Assembly (NCBI GenBank): GCA_934699135.1
Contig: CAKUVM010000023.1
Coordinates: forward strand, 1 to 26,153
Source of the DNA: an uncultured Bacteroidales bacterium
Lineage (GTDB): Bacteria > Bacteroidota > Bacteroidia > Bacteroidales > Marinilabiliaceae
Length of the DNA stretch: 26,153 nt
Direction of reading: 5' to 3'
The notes below the pieces were generated by a model, which did not search any database, had not been told where the DNA came from, and worked only from the letters and a program-made list of their open reading frames with translations. The position numbers and the translations under genes are program-made. Shown in pieces: positions 23,093 through 26,153 of the stretch (its first letter is position 1; every line of letters begins with the position of its first letter).

Positions 23093-26000
23093 ATGAGCAA
23101 GAGATTTGCCGAATACAAGGGCTTGGACCTCACCGAGCTCAGCAAGGATGTCCTCGAGCGCTGGAGGCGCGAGGATGCTTTCCGCAACAGTCTGAAAGAG
23201 AGGGAGGGGCATCCCGATTTCGTATTCTATGACGGCCCGCCATCGGCCAACGGCAAACCTGGTATTCACCACGTCTTGGCGCGTTCCATAAAAGACGCCT
23301 TTTGCCGCTACAAGACGCAGCGCGGCTTCCGAGTGGTTCGCAAGGCGGGGTGGGACACCCACGGCCTCCCCGTGGAGCTGGGCGTTGAGAAGATGCTCGG
23401 CATCACGAAAGAGGACATCGGAGGCAAGGTCTCTGTTGACGAGTACAACGCCGCCTGCCGCAAAGAGGTCATGAAATATATTGACCTTTGGGGCGATCTG
23501 ACCGAGAAGATGGGCTATTGGATCGACATGGACGATCCTTACATCACCTACGACAACCGATACATCGAGAGCCTGTGGTGGCTGCTCAAGCAACTATACG
23601 ACAAAGGTTTCCTCTACAAAGGCTACACCATTCAGCCCTACTCGCCCGCCGCAGGCACCGGCCTCAGCAGCCACGAGCTGAACCAGCCAGGGTGCTACCG
23701 CGACGTGAAGGACACCACTCTCACGGCGCAGTTCTCCGTCAAGAGAGACTCCAAGAGCGAGACCTTGTTCCAGACGGCGGGCGGCTTGCCCGTCTACTTC
23801 TTGGCTTGGACCACCACGCCGTGGACTCTACCTTCCAACACCGCGCTGTGCGTGGGAGAGAAGATTGTCTACCAGCTCATCAAGACTTTTAATCCCTACT
23901 CCGGCCAGCTTGAGGCCGTCGTGCTTGCCAAAGACCTGGTGTCGTCTTATTTTAACACCGAGATGGAGGGCAAGCCTTTTGACGAATACAAGGAGGGGGA
24001 TAAGAACATCCCATATGCCGTGCTAGGCGAATTCACCGGCAAGCAGCTCATTGGCATCTCCTATGAGCAGCTCCTGCCCTTCGCCAAACCAGACGGCAAA
24101 GCCTTCGAGGTGATAAGCGGCGACTACGTCACCACGTCAGACGGTACGGGCATTGTCCACATAGCCCCAGACTTCGGAGCGGACGACGCCCGCGTGGCGC
24201 GCAACTTCGGCATCGCCGCGCTCATGTTTGTAGACAAGAACGGCAAGCAGCAGCCGATGGTTGACCGCCGCGGCAGGTTCTTCCTGATTGAGGACCTCGA
24301 CCCAGACTACGTCAGGAATTTCCTCAATGAGAAGGCTTACGCCGAGTTCCAGGGCCGCTACGTCAAAAATGCCTACGATGACACTCTGGCCCCCGACGCC
24401 CCGACCCTCGACCTTGACATCTGCATGAAGCTCAAGGAGGAGGGCCGCGCGTTCAAAATCGCTAAGCACGTCCACAGCTATCCTCATTGCTGGAGGACAG
24501 ACAAGCCCGTCCTCTACTACCCGCTAGACTCTTGGTTCATCAAGACCACGGCGGTGAAAGACAGGCTCATAGAGCTTAACAACACCATCAACTGGAAGCC
24601 GCGGTATACTGGTAGCGGACGTTTTGGCAACTGGCTGGAGAACCTGCAAGACTGGAACTTGAGCCGCTCCCGCTTCTGGGGCACGCCGCTCCCGATCTGG
24701 CGCACTGAAGATGGCCGCGAGGAGATATGTGTCGGCTCCATGGAGCAGCTGATGGCGGAGATTGACAAGGCCGTCGAGGCGGGAGTCATGACCTCCAACC
24801 CTTACAGGAACTTCAAGGTGGGCGACATGTCCGCCGCAAACTACGACCCCAAGAACATTGACCTCCACCGCCCATACATCGACAGCGTGGTCCTCGTCTC
24901 GCCCAGTGGCAAACCCATGAGGCGCGAGCCCGACCTTGTAGACGTGTGGTTCGACAGCGGCGCCATGCCTTATGCCCAATATCACTACCCGTTTGAGCAT
25001 AAGGACGACCTGTTGTTCCCGGCCGATTTCATCGCCGAGGGCGTCGATCAGACGCGCGGATGGTTCTTCACCCTCCACGCCATCGCCACCATGTGCTTTG
25101 ACAGCGTGGCGTTCAAAAACGTCATCTCCAACGGCCTTGTGCTGGACAAGAACGGAAACAAGATGTCCAAGAGGCTTGGCAACGCTGTGGACCCGTTCGA
25201 GGTGATTGAGAAATACGGCCCAGACGCACTGCGCTGGTATATGCTCACCAACGCCCAGCCGTGGGATAACCTCAAATTCGACGTGGCTGGCGTAGACGAG
25301 GTGCGTCGCAAGTTCTTCGGCACTCTATACAACACATACTCCTTCTTCGCCCTCTATGCCAACATCGACGGTTTCACCGGCGCGGAGCCTCTTGTGCCAG
25401 TGGCAGAGAGGCCTGAGATTGACAGGTGGATAATCTCACTCCTCAATAGCCTTGTGGCCGAGGTCACGGACGCCATGGAGAGCTACGAGCCCACGCGTGC
25501 CGGTCGAGCCATACAAGACTTCGTCATGGAGAACCTCTCCAACTGGTATGTCCGCCTCAACCGCAAGCGTTTCTGGGGAGGCACAATGGATCAGGACAAG
25601 CTGGCCGCCTATCAGACGCTCTTTGAGTGCCTGCGCAAGGTGGTCATAATGAGCGCGCCCGTCGCGCCGTTCATCTCCGATCGCATATACCGCGACCTGA
25701 TGGGCGACCAGTCCAGAACCGTGCATCTGGCAGACTGGCCGGCGGCTGATCCTGCGCTTGTAGACAAGCCCCTTGAGGAGCGCATGGGCTATGCGCAGAG
25801 CATATCTTCCATGATCTTGGCTCTGCGCCGCAAGGTGAACATCAAGGTGCGCCAGCCCCTCGCCAAGATAATGATCCCGGCGGCAGATGACAACTTCAAG
25901 GCGCAGGTGAGCTCCATACAGCACCTCATCCTCACGGAGGTCAACGTCAAGGAGCTGCAGTTCGTGACAGAAGACGACGGAATACTAAAAAAGCGCATCA

Positions 26001-26153
26001 AGCCCAACTTCAAGACTCTCGGCCCCAAATATGGCAAGCTGATGAAGGGCATTGCGGCGGAGATGGCCAAAATGACAACGCACGAAATTGCAACCTTTGA
26101 GCGCAACGGGGCTTTCACCCTCAAAGTGGACGGCACCGACGTGCAGATTGACG
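23093..26153 (+). CDS. ileS: Isoleucyl-tRNA synthetase, IleRS2-like (3' truncated by window)
   Basis: IleRS charges tRNA-Ile and edits misactivated valine. The first 1,020 residues are present; the rest of the C-terminal domain lies outside, the usual length being about 1,100-1,150 aa. The start MSKRFAEYKGLDLTEL and the phrases KAGWDTHGLPVELGVEK, NRYIESLWWLLKQL and QPYSPAAGTGLSSHEL mark the eukaryote-like (IleRS2) clade of Bacteroidota. The HIGH signature reads GIHH (57-60, in ANGKPGIHHV), with first and third residues exchanged. The KMSKS motif is KMSKR at 690-694. The CP1 editing domain lies at about 190-430 (WTTTPWTLPSN, GTGIVHIAPDFGADD). The ATG at 23093 follows a weakly structured leader; I see no T-box. 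Confidence 0.96.
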   Translation, partial: MSKRFAEYKGLDLTELSKDVLERWRREDAFRNSLKEREGHPDFVFYDGPPSANGKPGIHHVLARSIKDAFCRYKTQRGFRVVRKAGWDTHGLPVELGVEKMLGITKEDIGGKVSVDEYNAACRKEVMKYIDLWGDLTEKMGYWIDMDDPYITYDNRYIESLWWLLKQLYDKGFLYKGYTIQPYSPAAGTGLSSHELNQPGCYRDVKDTTLTAQFSVKRDSKSETLFQTAGGLPVYFLAWTTTPWTLPSNTALCVGEKIVYQLIKTFNPYSGQLEAVVLAKDLVSSYFNTEMEGKPFDEYKEGDKNIPYAVLGEFTGKQLIGISYEQLLPFAKPDGKAFEVISGDYVTTSDGTGIVHIAPDFGADDARVARNFGIAALMFVDKNGKQQPMVDRRGRFFLIEDLDPDYVRNFLNEKAYAEFQGRYVKNAYDDTLAPDAPTLDLDICMKLKEEGRAFKIAKHVHSYPHCWRTDKPVLYYPLDSWFIKTTAVKDRLIELNNTINWKPRYTGSGRFGNWLENLQDWNLSRSRFWGTPLPIWRTEDGREEICVGSMEQLMAEIDKAVEAGVMTSNPYRNFKVGDMSAANYDPKNIDLHRPYIDSVVLVSPSGKPMRREPDLVDVWFDSGAMPYAQYHYPFEHKDDLLFPADFIAEGVDQTRGWFFTLHAIATMCFDSVAFKNVISNGLVLDKNGNKMSKRLGNAVDPFEVIEKYGPDALRWYMLTNAQPWDNLKFDVAGVDEVRRKFFGTLYNTYSFFALYANIDGFTGAEPLVPVAERPEIDRWIISLLNSLVAEVTDAMESYEPTRAGRAIQDFVMENLSNWYVRLNRKRFWGGTMDQDKLAAYQTLFECLRKVVIMSAPVAPFISDRIYRDLMGDQSRTVHLADWPAADPALVDKPLEERMGYAQSISSMILALRRKVNIKVRQPLAKIMIPAADDNFKAQVSSIQHLILTEVNVKELQFVTEDDGILKKRIKPNFKTLGPKYGKLMKGIAAEMAKMTTHEIATFERNGAFTLKVDGTDVQID

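Overview
The window is chromosomal DNA of a high-G+C member of the Bacteroidales (Bacteroidota). Three things point there. Promoters follow the TTG / 19-21 nt / TAnnTTTG pattern of the Bacteroidota primary sigma factor. Genes mostly start without a Shine-Dalgarno sequence. The gene families are typical of the phylum: class III fructose-bisphosphatase, a long SLBB export protein, a BspA-type leucine-rich repeat protein, and an eukaryote-like IleRS with a GIHH signature. The genus cannot be fixed from the sequence; a gut lineage such as Muribaculaceae or Alistipes is a guess.

Layout. Positions 1-91 hold the 3' end of a 5S rRNA and its terminator, so an rRNA operon lies to the left. Positions about 134-930 hold no gene but an array of degenerate ~218-bp repeats, each with two GC-rich palindromes. 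At 1016-2653 (minus) is a BspA-like secreted leucine-rich repeat protein of visibly lower G+C. At 2957-4182 a superoxide dismutase and a rubrerythrin converge on one strong hairpin and form an oxidative-stress pair. folB (minus), glnS (plus), class III fbp (plus) and glyQS (minus) follow as single genes with their own promoters or terminators.

Positions 17982-10545 (minus) hold a compact six-gene operon: dCMP deaminase, S41 C-terminal processing protease, YqaA/DedA-like membrane protein, UDP-galactopyranose mutase, SLBB outer-membrane export protein and Wzz-like chain-length regulator. Its junctions include very short gaps and overlaps. It begins at an excellent promoter (17989-18018) and ends at a hairpin (10545-10569). 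The last three genes would make UDP-galactofuranose and help export a surface polysaccharide, but no glycosyltransferase, polymerase or flippase is present.

Upstream of the operon is a PIF1-type helicase with HRDC and HTH-like C-terminal regions (minus). Divergent from it is a two-gene plus-strand unit, an Ig-like lipoprotein and tadA, overlapping by ATGA. The window ends inside ileS (plus, 3' truncated).

Most of the window is ordinary housekeeping sequence. I see no clear novel defence or mobile system. The least explained parts are the palindromic repeat array beside the rRNA operon, the orphan export operon, and a recurrent TAWATTCG version of the -7 box.
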